Made by a program: the position numbers and the translations under genes
The notes under the pieces: generated by a model
What the model was told of the DNA's origin: nothing
What the model saw: only the letters and a program-made list of their open reading frames with translations
Database searches by the model: none
Shown here: piece after piece, positions 9,013-18,435 of the stretch
How positions within the stretch are numbered: position 1 is the first letter of the stretch
Layout of the letters: each line of letters opens with the position of its first letter
Assembly: GCA_017643365.1 (NCBI GenBank)
Contig: JAEPNO010000015.1
Location: 1 to 64,000 of the forward strand
DNA length: 64,000 nt
DNA from: Balneolaceae bacterium
GTDB lineage: Bacteria; Bacteroidota; Rhodothermia; Balneolales; Balneolaceae
Direction of reading: 5' to 3'

Positions 9013-9435
9013 TCAATAATTAGATTCCATGTATCGCTGTAAGATAAGGGCTGCCGCAATTCTATCCACGCGTTCTTTTTGTTGACGTCTCTTTTTAGAG
9101 ATTCCAGCTTGAACCATTACATTTTTTGCCTCAACCGAAGTATACCGTTCATCAACTTTGTGGATGGATACATTGGGAAATTGCTTTTTTAAACGATTGA
9201 TAAACTCGTTTACGCGATTGGTTGCTTTACCTTCTTCTCCCTTTGTGGTGAGAGGCCAACCAACGATAAAAGCCTCAATGCTAGCTGAGGATGCTATATT
9301 TTTAATGGCTGGAATAACCTCTTCGTGCGAAAATGTACCCACAGGAGAGGCGATAGTTCGTAGCAGATCGGTTTGGGCGATACCGATGCGTTTTGTTCCG
9401 ACATCGATACCGACCAACCGTTTATATTCCTGCAA
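9013..9435 (-). CDS. ruvX: Putative pre-16S rRNA nuclease / Holliday junction resolvase-like protein (YqgF)
   Basis: 140 aa RNase H-like protein. GIDVGTKRIGIAQTDLL carries the first catalytic Asp, VGWPLTTKGEEGKA the second strand block, and VDERYTSVEA plus KERVDRIAAALILQRY the remaining acidic residues. The family matures the 5' end of 16S rRNA in E. coli. Typical length; co-oriented with def. Confidence 0.92.
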   Translation of the reverse strand: MQEYKRLVGIDVGTKRIGIAQTDLLRTIASPVGTFSHEEVIPAIKNIASSASIEAFIVGWPLTTKGEEGKATNRVNEFINRLKKQFPNVSIHKVDERYTSVEAKNVMVQAGISKKRRQQKERVDRIAAALILQRYMESNY

Positions 9436-9445
9436 AATAGGTAGG

Positions 9446-9757
9446 TTACTTGTCTATCAAAGGCTGACGTAAGAAAGACTTCAATAATTTACTTGGCTTA
9501 AAGTGTGTTTTACGATGAGCCGGTACATAAATCACTTCGTTTGTTTTTGGATTTCTTGCCTTAGGCTTAGCCTTGGTTTCTTTAACTTCGAAAACCCCAA
9601 AATCGCGGATTTCGATTCTACATTCTGTATTAGCAGACATCATGATTTCGCGAATGGCGACAATCACTCCATCAACCCATGGTTCTACTTTGATCATCGG
9701 TTCGCCTTTTGCTTCTGCAACACGTCGAACGATGTCTCGTTTGGTGTATGTCATCAT
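9446..9757 (-). CDS. HU/IHF-family DNA-binding protein
   Basis: 103 aa. TKRDIVRRVAEAKGEP is the N-terminal helix pair, EIRDFGVFEVKETKAKPKARNPKTNE the beta-arm region with the conserved RNP (here ARNPKT) that inserts into the minor groove, and VPAHRKTHFKPSKLLKSFL the C-terminal helix. It bends DNA in nucleoid organisation or supports recombination. Two adjacent ATGs (9755-9757 and 9752-9754) could start it. It is 10 bases upstream of ruvX in the same direction. Confidence 0.92.
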   Translation of the reverse strand: MMTYTKRDIVRRVAEAKGEPMIKVEPWVDGVIVAIREIMMSANTECRIEIRDFGVFEVKETKAKPKARNPKTNEVIYVPAHRKTHFKPSKLLKSFLRQPLIDK

Positions 9758-9918
9758 AACTTCTAGTCTTTAGTTGTTGTGTGCTTTTTGCACGTTTATT
9801 TATCCTTCCAGTATGTTATACGCTGTATTTTTTCCTTAAGCTGAGTCGTTTTGCGTAAAAACAATTTCCACTAATATACTTAGCGGTTAAATCTATTGCA
9901 AAATAGATATAAGCTCAT

Positions 9919-12162
9919 TTACTCATAGCGCATCACGGTTTTAACGCCTTCTACTCGTCCTAAACGCTTCATTATTCTATCTAAATGCGACAATCCATCC
10001 ACATATAAAGTAATGATGCCTTCAAACATACCCTCATCACTCGAAACATTAATGCTTTTCATGTTTGTTGACAGCGACTTCGAAAGTACATCGGTAATAT
10101 CATTGATCATTCCAACCCGATCTTCTCCAATTACCCGAACGGCACCCAGGAATTTATTATCAATATTCTTAGCCCATTGCACATCTACAATACGATTGCC
10201 TTCGGTTTTAAGCAAATGTTGTGCATTATTACACATAGTGCGATGGATCTTAACATCTCCATTCCGGCTTATGAACCCTATCACATTGTCACCGGGAATT
10301 GGATTACAGCAATTTGCATATGAATACTTCACATTGCTGATGTCATCGTCTAATATCAAGGCATTTCCGGCAGCAAAACTTCTAGCATTATTGATGTATT
10401 CGTCTTGTATTTGCTGATCAGTCTTCGAGGTGGTTTCAGACGTATCGTCTTCAATTCGGCCGGTGCTCTTATATTTTTTCACCTCTTTATACACCGTATT
10501 AACATCAAGCGAACCGGTACCCATTTCGTAAAACATATTCTGGGTATCATTGTATTTAAAGCGTTTGGCTATTTTTGTGAGTTCCTGATCCGAAATTTCA
10601 ACTTTACCTCGATCAAGACGTTTTTGCCATAACTCACGGCCTTTATCCGATACAATTCTCTGCTTTTGTTTGATGAATTGCCTGATTCTCGACTTCGCTT
10701 TGTGAGTAACCACATCGTCAATCCAGTCGGGATTCAGATTTACTTTGTTTCCGGTGATGATCTCAACCTGATCGCCATTGCGAAGCTTTTGACGTAACGG
10801 TGCCATTTTACCATTTACCTTCGATGCCATCGCACGTTCACCAATTTCACTATGTATTTCGAAAGCAAAATCGATAGGCGTAGCATTTACCGGTAATGTT
10901 TTCAACTCACCTTTTGGAGTAAAAACATAAAGCTCATCCTGATATAAATTCAGCTGGAAATCCTTCACAAAATCCATCGTAGAATCCGGACGTGGATTAT
11001 CCAATACGTCGCGTACCCAATTCACAAAACGATCGAGCGATTCTGATCCTGCCTGTTCACCTTCTTTGTATTTCCAATGTGCTGCGAGTCCTTTTTCAGC
11101 AATGTTATCCATTCGTCGCGTTCGAATCTGAATCTCTACTTTCTTCCCGCGGTTTGTGATCACCGTAGTATGCAGCGATTGATAGCCATTGGCTTTTGGT
11201 ACCGAAATAAAATCACGAAAGCGCTCCGGAATAGGCGTGTACCAATCAGTAATAATGGAATACACACGCCAGCAATCTTCTTTTGTATGCGGATCTTCAA
11301 GTATGATTCGAATCGCAAACAGATCGTAAATCTCTTCGAATGGTTTTTGTTGGCGCTGCATTTTTCGATAAATCGAATAAATATGCTTCGGCCGGCCTTT
11401 AATCTCGAAACTGAATTTCTGTTTGATGAGCTGCCTACCAATCGGCATCATAAACTCATCGATAAATGTCTCACGCGAATCTTTTTTTTCGCGAAGTTTA
11501 CGTGCGATAAACTTAAATGAAGTAGGATCGATTGCTTTAAAACAAAGATCTTCTAGTTCATTTTTGATGTTAAATAATCCAAATCGGTGCGCAAGTGGAG
11601 CGTACAATTCCATGGTTTCTGAGGCAATTTGAATCTGTTTCTCGCGCCTTAGATGCTGAATGGTTCGCATATTATGCAAGCGATCGGCAAACTTGATGAG
11701 TATAACCCGAATGTCTTCAGCCATCGACAGCAACAGCTTCATAAATGCTTCGGCTTGCTTACTGTCGCGACTTTTAAACACACCGGCGATTTTTGTAACT
11801 CCATCAATAATTACAGCAACTTCATCACCAAACCAAAAGCGAATATCTTCCAGCGTAACATCGGTATCTTCAACAGTATCATGCAGTAATGCGGAAATCA
11901 CCGAGATATCATCGATATTAATTTCTTGAGCAACTATTTTAGCAACTTCAACCGGATGATAGTAATACGGCTCACCCGAGGCGCGTGTGAGGCCGTGATG
12001 CGACAAATAACAGAGCTTGAAGGCCTTAGTTATTGCTTCTTCATCCAAAGAATCCATATTCTCATTGCAAATCTTTATAAGTTGCTTGAGATCTTCACTT
12101 TGCGCTTTTTCGAGCTCGTACTCGTCGAGGTTATATTTTTCCAGAATCGATGCCTTGTCCAT
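9919..12162 (-). CDS. Bifunctional (p)ppGpp synthetase/hydrolase (RelA/SpoT, Rel)
   Basis: 747 aa full-length long RSH. The hydrolase domain is active-looking: YHPVEVAKI and LLHDTVEDTD carry the metal-binding HD residues. The synthetase has YDLFAIRII and FRDFISVPKANGYQSLHTTV. A TGS domain (YVFTPKGELKTLPVNATPIDFAFEIHSEIG), the Zn-finger-like region around SYANCCNPIPGDNVIGF and a C-terminal ACT domain complete it. It makes and degrades the stringent-response alarmone. It is the last core gene before the tRNA-Leu and the island. Confidence 0.96.
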   Translation of the reverse strand: MDKASILEKYNLDEYELEKAQSEDLKQLIKICNENMDSLDEEAITKAFKLCYLSHHGLTRASGEPYYYHPVEVAKIVAQEINIDDISVISALLHDTVEDTDVTLEDIRFWFGDEVAVIIDGVTKIAGVFKSRDSKQAEAFMKLLLSMAEDIRVILIKFADRLHNMRTIQHLRREKQIQIASETMELYAPLAHRFGLFNIKNELEDLCFKAIDPTSFKFIARKLREKKDSRETFIDEFMMPIGRQLIKQKFSFEIKGRPKHIYSIYRKMQRQQKPFEEIYDLFAIRIILEDPHTKEDCWRVYSIITDWYTPIPERFRDFISVPKANGYQSLHTTVITNRGKKVEIQIRTRRMDNIAEKGLAAHWKYKEGEQAGSESLDRFVNWVRDVLDNPRPDSTMDFVKDFQLNLYQDELYVFTPKGELKTLPVNATPIDFAFEIHSEIGERAMASKVNGKMAPLRQKLRNGDQVEIITGNKVNLNPDWIDDVVTHKAKSRIRQFIKQKQRIVSDKGRELWQKRLDRGKVEISDQELTKIAKRFKYNDTQNMFYEMGTGSLDVNTVYKEVKKYKSTGRIEDDTSETTSKTDQQIQDEYINNARSFAAGNALILDDDISNVKYSYANCCNPIPGDNVIGFISRNGDVKIHRTMCNNAQHLLKTEGNRIVDVQWAKNIDNKFLGAVRVIGEDRVGMINDITDVLSKSLSTNMKSINVSSDEGMFEGIITLYVDGLSHLDRIMKRLGRVEGVKTVMRYE

Positions 12163-12278
12163 AACAGTTGATTAACCTGTACTTTAGCTAGGTTATCTTT
12201 TTAAAACAAACTTTTTTCTCTCTTTTTAGGCTTTAAACGTACAAAAAATGAGAATCAATATTTTTGATGCAAAAGCGA

Positions 12279-12310
12279 TTGAGTTAGTACGAAATTAAGT
12301 TGTATATTTG
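12279..12310 (+). promoter_or_regulatory. Promoter of tRNA-Leu
   Basis: TATATTTG at 12303-12310 is a perfect TAnnTTTG -7 box, and TTG at 12279-12281 lies 21 bases before it (consensus about 19). The tRNA starts 13 bases after the -7 box. This is the Bacteroidota primary sigma factor pattern. Confidence 0.65.
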
Positions 12311-12323
12311 CACCCCTTGAAAA

Positions 12324-12411
12324 GCCGCGGTGGTGGAATTGGTAGACACGTTGGACTTAAAATCCAATGGCTATTACAATGGCCGTGCCGGTTCGAGCCC
12401 GGCCCGCGGTA
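12324..12411 (+). tRNA. tRNA-Leu (anticodon UAA)
   Basis: 88 nt, CCA not encoded. Acceptor GCCGCGG (12324-12330) pairs with CCGCGGT (12404-12410; first pair G-U). The anticodon arm ttgga-CTTAAAA-tccaa places anticodon TAA at 12358-12360. A long variable arm (ggctattacaatggcc) marks a class II tRNA, and the T arm is gccgg-TTCGAGC-ccggc. Its 3' end is the integration target of the island to the right; the gene is kept whole by the element. Confidence 0.97.
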
Positions 12412-12412
12412 C
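12400..12412 (+). repeat. attL: left attachment site of the island
   Basis: cggcccgcggtac covers the last part of the tRNA-Leu T arm and acceptor stem and is repeated exactly at 32850-32862, next to the integrase. The upstream flanks diverge at the C-C/T-C position, so the identical core is 13 bp. Confidence 0.88.
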
Positions 12413-12453
12413 AAAAAGCCTAGTAAGACATTGTTTTTGCTAGGCTTTTTTAT
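12413..12453 (+). terminator. Terminator of tRNA-Leu supplied by the island
   Basis: aaaaagcctag (12413-12423) pairs with ctaggcttttt (12440-12450) and ends in a T run. It follows the tRNA directly. Confidence 0.85.
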
Positions 12454-12457
12454 TTCC

Positions 12458-12477
12458 GGTAGAACATAGGTAGAACA
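12458..12477 (+). repeat. Left inner end motif, likely integrase arm site
   Basis: ggtagaacataggtagaaca: two GGTAGAACA half-copies spaced by 11 bp. It matches 32717-32736 in 19 of 20 positions in the same orientation. Both lie just inside the island ends, and the integrase has an arm-binding domain, so arm-type binding sites are the natural inference. Confidence 0.65.
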
Positions 12478-12532
12478 AGCCTCATAAATTCTAATCTATT
12501 TAGGACACCTTCCTGAGAGTAAGGATTCATTT

Positions 12533-12859
12533 TTAACCATACTGTTCCCACGCATTTTCCATATCATAAGAAATCAACCATTCTAACAGTAGCCTATCAT
12601 TATCCTCGTAAAGGCTCATTATTTCATCTATTTCTTTGTTTAATTTTTCTACAGAAGACTTCAAGTATCTTAAAGTAGTTATATTAGTTTGATACTTACG
12701 TTTTAAAACTTCGATCTGTATGTATTCGCTTTTAAGAGTGAATCTGGTATTGATAAGATTCTCTTTTTCATTATTAATGTCTTCGATTAAGCTCCAATAC
12801 TCACTCTTAATGGTGATTAATTTTTCATGAATGCTTGGATTTATTTCTTCTGTTTTCAT
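12533..12859 (-). CDS. Small coiled-coil protein, unknown
   Basis: 108 aa, rich in Glu, Lys and Leu with heptad character (LKSEYIQIEVLKRKYQTNITTLRYLKSSVEKLNKEIDEIMSLY). No signal peptide or recognised domain. It is the last gene of a leftmost minus-strand cluster of four small genes (14715 to 12533) that lies where island maintenance or excision genes usually sit. Confidence 0.65.
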   Translation of the reverse strand: MKTEEINPSIHEKLITIKSEYWSLIEDINNEKENLINTRFTLKSEYIQIEVLKRKYQTNITTLRYLKSSVEKLNKEIDEIMSLYEDNDRLLLEWLISYDMENAWEQYG

Positions 12860-12933
12860 TATCGTATTTTGCTTTTTATTTCGTTTTAATATTAATGTTA
12901 ACTCTCAAAAATCCGACACATAATACCGTGGTA

Positions 12934-13650
12934 TTAGCTCCAGGTCTTTCGTCTGAATAAATGAGAGTCGCTAAAAAGATCAGGTCTTTGAATTCCTATG
13001 TAAGCACCTACTCTTCTTAAGAGACCATGAAGCTCTGGGTACGCTTTATAAATCTGTTTCGAATGTGAAGAAACGTGATACAGAATCTTGTAATCATGTT
13101 TTCTTGACAGGTACTCGTTTTCAATAGATCGCTTTTTAAGCACTATAAGAGTATCTTTAGATAGTCCTATTACCTTGTTCATTGCTCTTAGAGCAACCGG
13201 TTTAAAAACGCAGGCGGGGGATTGTTTAGAGCACCACGTTATTTGCTCAGCCCCCCGCCGTTCCTTTCTGTTTTGTGACCTCAACAAGTAAGCCACTTGA
13301 ACAGAAAAAGAAAATGATTGAAAATTGAAAAGATCACGCGGTGTAAATTTGACCGCAGTTTTAGACTGAAACTTTTCTATTTCTAAAATATATTTAAAAC
13401 TCCTTAGGTAGATTTTTTTTGGTGCTTCTATTCCAATCCAATTCCAGCTTTTAAGTGTATTTAAATATCTAAATAGCGTTGAATTCGATATCGAAAAATT
13501 ATTCCTTATTTCATTTCTCTTCTTTCTATCCAATTTTACATATCCTGAACTAGTCATCTTCAAGTAAATAAAAAGAGAAATTTCTCGATGTTTTTTTTCA
13601 ATAAGTGCTTTTTGAACGACTGGTAATGGCACCCATTTTAATCGTATCAT
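12934..13650 (-). CDS. Unknown protein with winged-helix-like N-terminus
   Basis: 238 aa, basic. Residues 30-85 (MTSSGYVKLDRKKRNEIRNNFSISNSTLFRYLNTLKSWNWIG) look like a winged helix with a recognition-helix segment STLFRYLNTLKSWNWI, suggesting a replication- or transcription-type DNA binder. The rest is not recognised. Its start overlaps the end of the excisionase-like gene by 4 bases (ATGA type), so the two are translationally coupled. Confidence 0.7.
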   Translation of the reverse strand: MIRLKWVPLPVVQKALIEKKHREISLFIYLKMTSSGYVKLDRKKRNEIRNNFSISNSTLFRYLNTLKSWNWIGIEAPKKIYLRSFKYILEIEKFQSKTAVKFTPRDLFNFQSFSFSVQVAYLLRSQNRKERRGAEQITWCSKQSPACVFKPVALRAMNKVIGLSKDTLIVLKKRSIENEYLSRKHDYKILYHVSSHSKQIYKAYPELHGLLRRVGAYIGIQRPDLFSDSHLFRRKTWS

Positions 13651-13967
13651 CTTTTATCTCTACGGTGTGAGATGTAATGATTTTCAAGAAATTCCTCTAT
13701 GCCTATACGTGGATACAATATTTTTCTACCGTGTTGAGAATAAGGTATTTGATTTGTATCCCTCATATGTTGAATTGTCCTGGAGCTCCATCCAGTAAAT
13801 TCCATTAGCTCTTCTTTCGTGAGCCAATCTTTTTTACCAAGCTTCTCGAGTAGTAATGGCAATTCTTCCCGAAGAATATTTCTGAGAACTTTATTGAAAT
13901 ATAGTTCTAACTCTTTTCGTTCGGCTACAAATTGTAGTTCACTATTTTCTAAACGATTGTAATTCAT
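13647..13967 (-). CDS. Excisionase-like helix-turn-helix protein
   Basis: 106 aa from the ATG at 13965-13967 (MNYNRLENSELQF). A longer frame to 14111 exists, but it would overlap the upstream gene and adds a low-complexity, unlike-family N-terminus. DWLTKEELMEFTGWSSRTIQHMRDTNQIPYSQHGRKILYPRIGIEEFLENH is a MerR-type HTH_17 fold, the kind used by recombination directionality factors of Bacteroidota islands. A role in excision is inferred from fold and position. Confidence 0.75.
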   Translation of the reverse strand: MNYNRLENSELQFVAERKELELYFNKVLRNILREELPLLLEKLGKKDWLTKEELMEFTGWSSRTIQHMRDTNQIPYSQHGRKILYPRIGIEEFLENHYISHRRDKR

Positions 13968-14046
13968 TGCTTTGCTCTTTGAGTTTAATGTATGAAGCAA
14001 AGCTAAGCAGCTTTTTACAGCTCTAATAAGACAAAAGGCTCTGATC

Positions 14047-14715
14047 TCATGACAAAATTGTCTTGGCTCTTTTCCATCTATTATAGGATTGATTAAAGGA
14101 ATCGGCATCAAATACCTGAATACCTATTTCATCTTTTATCTGATTTGGTGCTTTGTCGTAGGAATTAAGCCAATCAATTAGCTTTTCATGAGCAATTGAA
14201 ACTGACATCATATTTTCTGTTCTCAATTTGTGATAAAAGAGAAAAACCTGTTCTCTTTCAAAAATAGCGGATGTTCGCTCTATGTAATCTTTTGCTAGTT
14301 TATGAAATGTTAAGTGAACATTATTGTACCAATCAGAAACAGCTCTATGAGTTTGAATTGATTCAACCCCGGGATTATTACTAAACTTTTTTGGTTCCTT
14401 AGGAAATAAAGCTATTCCAAATACATTGTCTTTTTGGTCCAAAGTGTTTTTGATTTTCTTGAACTTCATCTTCAATCCTAACAAAACTGATATATGCTCT
14501 GAATCCCAAACTGATTTTTCTGAAGCTAATGATGCTCTATGGCCGATGTCAACTATTTGATTTGCAATAGTTTTATGGACCATATCAAGTTGGTATAAAT
14601 AATTTTTAAAAAGCTTCAAATACTGATCTATATACATTTGTGGGACCATTGTCGGGTATTCGATCACATACCGTTCAATACAATTCGACAATTTATTGAG
14701 CTGTTCTTCTTTCAC
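14047..14715 (-). CDS. Unknown island protein
   Basis: 222 aa, mostly helical, no signal peptide or membrane segment. No domain recognised. Notable segments: VWDSEHISVLLGLKMKFKKIKNTLDQK and ESIQTHRAVSDWYNNVHLTFHKLAKDYIER. It is first in the four-gene minus-strand cluster and is preceded by a spacer with an inverted repeat (14783-14864), so it may be autoregulated with the excisionase-like gene. Confidence 0.65.
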   Translation of the reverse strand: MKEEQLNKLSNCIERYVIEYPTMVPQMYIDQYLKLFKNYLYQLDMVHKTIANQIVDIGHRASLASEKSVWDSEHISVLLGLKMKFKKIKNTLDQKDNVFGIALFPKEPKKFSNNPGVESIQTHRAVSDWYNNVHLTFHKLAKDYIERTSAIFEREQVFLFYHKLRTENMMSVSIAHEKLIDWLNSYDKAPNQIKDEIGIQVFDADSFNQSYNRWKRAKTILS

Positions 14716-14782
14716 TCGGTGTATTTGTTCGTATTAAAATTTCGACTTGAACTAATTTTTAAATCCTTAAAATTCGACAAAC

Positions 14783-14864
14783 TGCGACCTTTAGTAACAT
14801 ATTCATTTATGAATCATAAACAATATCAACTATTTATAGCTGTGAATGATTAATAAAGGTCGCA
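14783..14864. promoter_or_regulatory. Separated inverted repeat in the spacer between hsdR and the left gene cluster
   Basis: tgcgaccttt (14783-14792) and aaaggtcgca (14855-14864) are exact inverted copies 62 bases apart, in an AT-rich 294-bp spacer without genes. They could be a paired operator or a long stem. Function unknown. Confidence 0.4.
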
Positions 14865-15009
14865 CAATTGGCGTATAATTGTATTCTTAAATCGAATACA
14901 ATTCTGTAAATACTTTGACAAACTTTGACTAAAATCATTTCGCTAATATTCTATAAAACATTGTTTTAATTGTACTTATATTATGTTTTTTAAATTTCGC
15001 AGTCAAAAT

Positions 15010-18000
15010 TTACCCAACCTTAACCTCATTCATCTCTTTGATTCGTTCTACCAGGATATCGATCACCTTGGCCTTGTCGCGGAAGACGCCATCAATGCCT
15101 TGTTCATCAATAAAGTCGAAAGGTGGCTCATATAGGTTTGAAATTTCGAGATGTCCCTTCTGCGTGAAGAACTCGATCATCTGCTCAACGAATTGAATCT
15201 GCGTGGAGCTAAGGCGCTGATCGCTGAGAAACTCTCCAAACTTCTGCATCACAGCCTGACGTTCTAATCCGGATACTTCACGAACAAAACGAATGAGATC
15301 GAGTTCACCGCCTACCAGCTCATGAAATTCATCAGCACTGATTGCCGGGTCTACTTCCAGTAACAGCTGCTCCAAGGTCTCAACGTCTTTATCAGTGAGT
15401 GGCTGCGCGTTGCGGATTTTCTCGATAACTAGATTGTTGCCATGTTCTTCGATGAACTTTCGGATCTTGCGCAGGTAACGGTCTTTATCGATCAGCGGAC
15501 TTGTTGCAATTACATCATCAATTTCGATATCGCCAAAGGTATCCTGAAAGTCTGTGTAGACCGGCGCACGTTTCTTTTTCTCGATGAGCTGAATTAACTC
15601 ACGTACTTCTTTTCGAATCTCTTCCAGTTCAATGATCGGTGGAGCTACCCAGAAGTCTTCTGTGATGATCTTCTCAACAGATGTGAGAGCTTGCTTCACA
15701 GCCGGAATGTGTCGCTTCTCATACAGATGCTCACCAAAACCAATAACAATCTCTTTCGTCTTTTTTTGACCAAGCACGCCGTCCATACGTTCGTGCATCA
15801 GAGTAAGCATCAGCAAGTCGAAACGCCGTGCCGTTTCATCTTCGTTAAGCTCGGGCTGAATAAGCTCAGCTAGTTCTCGAACGATCTCCTTTCGCTCGTG
15901 GGATTCTAGATGCTCCCACACTGCCCGATCTTCCAATCGGTGTATGATGCGCAGATGTGGACGAACCTGAATGCTTTGCTTCTCTAGATTTGCTATCTGC
16001 TGGTGCAGCAAGTCTAACAACTGCGTGCGATAAGCTTTCAGCTCTTCTTGATGTTTGTACGGCTCGTTCTTCAGCTTCGCGGTGAGTAGCAATCGCTTCT
16101 CAAAGATCTGCGCACTTACTGAAGCTGATTGCGTGGTATCGAAGCCCTCAGGGTTTTGCTCAAAGAACTCGAAGTTTCCGCAGTAGTCGAAGATCAGGAA
16201 ATGCTTCTTATTCTGTCCCGGACCAAACAAATCAGGGCGTAAACGTGTACCCCGTCCAATCATCTGATTGAATTTTGCCTTTGATCGCACCGGCTTAAAA
16301 AAGACCAGATTCACACAGTCAGGTGCATCGATACCGGTGTCCATCATATCCACAGAAATAGCTATTGCCGGCATCTTTCCCGGTGCGCAGAAAGTATCAA
16401 TGAGATCCTGCGCATATTCAATCTGATTATCAATCACTCGTGCGAGGTGCCCCGCATACTTCGGGTAATTCTTATCGAATACTTCTTGTATAAACATGGC
16501 GTGACGGTGATTCTTCGCAAAGATGATCGTATCTCCTATGCGGTCTCCACCTTCTACTTTGATGCCATGTTCCATGAGTTGTTGCAGCACTTGCTCAACC
16601 GTGTCTTCATTAAAGAGCCACTGATTGAGTTTACCGGGATCTACGTGGTCAGGCACCGCGCCGGTCTCATCATCGGCAAGCAGGTCATCGTACTGCTTTT
16701 GCTCTTCCGGGGTTAGATCCGAATACTTAATCCCCTCTGATAAGAACTTCCCGAGCACCGAGATCTTTCTAGGTGGCACTAAGAATCCATCTTCTACAGC
16801 TTCCTCTAATCCGTAGGCATAGGTTGGACTGCCCTGCTCGGCGTTAAACAGGTTGTACGTATCGTGATCTACATCCTCTTTTGGAGTGGCTGTGAGACCT
16901 AGCAATAGTGAGTCGAAATAGTCGAAGATTGCCTGATACTTATTGTACACCGATCGGTGCGCTTCATCAATAATCACCAGATCGAAATAGCCCGGATCGA
17001 AACGTCGCTTACCTTCTTCAATCTTTTCAATCTGATTGAGGATAGTCGGATAGGTGCTGAATACAATACGCGCAGCTTCATCATTCTTTTCTCGCACTAA
17101 ATTTACGATCGGCACATCGGGTAGATGCTTCGCATAGTTATTGTACGCCTGTTTAACGAGTGCATTCCGATCGGCAAGAAACAAGACACGTTTTGCCCAC
17201 TTCTTTTTGAGCATCATGTCCACAATTGAGATGGAGGTGCGCGTTTTTCCTGTTCCCGTTGCCATTACAAGTAGAGACCTTCGGTGGCCTTCTTCAAAGC
17301 GCTCACCTACTCGGCGTATCGCTGCAATTTGGTAGTACCTTCCGGTTATGTCTTCATTGATCTCAGCAAGCTTGAGCGATTCTTTATTCCGGCGCTGAAA
17401 GAACAGCGTTTGAAGGCTGTCCTTGGTGTAGAATCCTTGAACCGGTCGGGGAGGATAATCGCTGTCATCCCAGATCCAGATCTCATAGCCGTTCGACAAA
17501 AAGATCACAGGACGGATTTGATAACGAGCTTCCAAACAATCGGCGTAGAGCTTTGCTTGATGTTGCCCCTCACCTACATCACGTGTGGTACGTTTTGCCT
17601 CAACCAGCGCAATCGGCTTACCGTCATCATCCCACAGCACATAGTCCACGTAACCGATTCCTGAGCCATTCGGCATTCCTTCCACTTTAAATTCACGCAC
17701 ATTAGGATCTGCCGGATTCCAGCCACTCTCGCGAAGCATCACATCAATCAATAGCTCGCGTGTGCTTGCTTCGTTGTAATCGTGATCATCGGCATACTTA
17801 CGCGTTTGCAAGCGCATCTGTTTGATCTCGCGATTGCGCTGCTGCAACACTTCATCCTTTTCTTCGAGAGACTGCTGCAATTTCCTTAAGGCATCAGCCT
17901 TTGCTTCCATTTCTTCTTCGAGCTGCTTGAGGCGCTGCTCGGTTTCCTTGTTCCCCGATGTGATGTCAGGCACCAGCGAAGGATCGAAGCTCTGCGATGG

Positions 18001-18390
18001 TTTAGGTGTGTCATCGGTGGTATAAGTGCGATACAGCCAATACATGATGTGAAAGGTTTCTTCGCACACTCTGAGGGCATCATGTTCGGAGATTCGCTTA
18101 TTCTCATGCACCGCCAGATTCCCCACCTTCCGAATCACCTTAATCTTTTCGTAGATGGTGTAGCCTATGATCTTACGGAAGGAAAGCTCATTGGTGATGT
18201 TGTACAGGCTTGTGTCGTAAGGGAGTTCGAGATCTTCGTCGTTCTTGTACATCCAAAGTACAACCTGCTCGATCAGGTATCGCGCACGCCCACAGGCTCC
18301 GCGTGGATCGAAGCGCACCAGCTTTTCCATCGCCTTAGCATCCTCGATGAACTCGCTCCAGTCTTGCTCTAGGAAGTTAAAATTGGACAT
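15010..18390 (-). CDS. hsdR: Type I restriction enzyme, R (translocase/nuclease) subunit
   Basis: 1126 aa. Domains in order: DUF4145-like N-terminal helical region (about 1-130), coiled coil (about 150-200), HSDR_N nuclease with PD-(D/E)xK residues in GYVDYVLWDDDGKPIALVEAKR, SF2 motor with Walker A MATGTGKTRTSI, DEAH box VIIDEAHRSVYNKY, LLGLTATP and motif VI QMIGRGTRLRPDLFG, then an EcoEI-type C-terminal region (REVSGLERQAVMQKFGEFL). It translocates and cuts DNA lacking the host methylation mark together with HsdM and HsdS. The partner genes lie 8.3 kb away beyond unrelated cargo, which is unusual. All catalytic motifs look intact. Confidence 0.95.
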   Translation of the reverse strand: MSNFNFLEQDWSEFIEDAKAMEKLVRFDPRGACGRARYLIEQVVLWMYKNDEDLELPYDTSLYNITNELSFRKIIGYTIYEKIKVIRKVGNLAVHENKRISEHDALRVCEETFHIMYWLYRTYTTDDTPKPSQSFDPSLVPDITSGNKETEQRLKQLEEEMEAKADALRKLQQSLEEKDEVLQQRNREIKQMRLQTRKYADDHDYNEASTRELLIDVMLRESGWNPADPNVREFKVEGMPNGSGIGYVDYVLWDDDGKPIALVEAKRTTRDVGEGQHQAKLYADCLEARYQIRPVIFLSNGYEIWIWDDSDYPPRPVQGFYTKDSLQTLFFQRRNKESLKLAEINEDITGRYYQIAAIRRVGERFEEGHRRSLLVMATGTGKTRTSISIVDMMLKKKWAKRVLFLADRNALVKQAYNNYAKHLPDVPIVNLVREKNDEAARIVFSTYPTILNQIEKIEEGKRRFDPGYFDLVIIDEAHRSVYNKYQAIFDYFDSLLLGLTATPKEDVDHDTYNLFNAEQGSPTYAYGLEEAVEDGFLVPPRKISVLGKFLSEGIKYSDLTPEEQKQYDDLLADDETGAVPDHVDPGKLNQWLFNEDTVEQVLQQLMEHGIKVEGGDRIGDTIIFAKNHRHAMFIQEVFDKNYPKYAGHLARVIDNQIEYAQDLIDTFCAPGKMPAIAISVDMMDTGIDAPDCVNLVFFKPVRSKAKFNQMIGRGTRLRPDLFGPGQNKKHFLIFDYCGNFEFFEQNPEGFDTTQSASVSAQIFEKRLLLTAKLKNEPYKHQEELKAYRTQLLDLLHQQIANLEKQSIQVRPHLRIIHRLEDRAVWEHLESHERKEIVRELAELIQPELNEDETARRFDLLMLTLMHERMDGVLGQKKTKEIVIGFGEHLYEKRHIPAVKQALTSVEKIITEDFWVAPPIIELEEIRKEVRELIQLIEKKKRAPVYTDFQDTFGDIEIDDVIATSPLIDKDRYLRKIRKFIEEHGNNLVIEKIRNAQPLTDKDVETLEQLLLEVDPAISADEFHELVGGELDLIRFVREVSGLERQAVMQKFGEFLSDQRLSSTQIQFVEQMIEFFTQKGHLEISNLYEPPFDFIDEQGIDGVFRDKAKVIDILVERIKEMNEVKVG

Positions 18391-18435
18391 CTCTACCCCT
18401 TATTTCTACAATTTGCGCCTTAATGTAGTAAAATC
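18347..18435. repeat. 89-bp direct repeat, authentic copy (hsdR 5' end and leader)
   Basis: Covers the first codons of hsdR and about 45 bases upstream. A second copy with 6 mismatches (my count) is at 22924-23012 in the same orientation, bracketing the Panacea/Fic/AbiE/422-aa cargo. Confidence 0.92.

Noticed and set aside
13968-14111. N-terminal extension of the excisionase-like gene
   Set aside because: The extension would overlap the upstream gene by 65 bases and is Cys/Leu-rich, unlike the family; ATG 13967 gives a normal protein.
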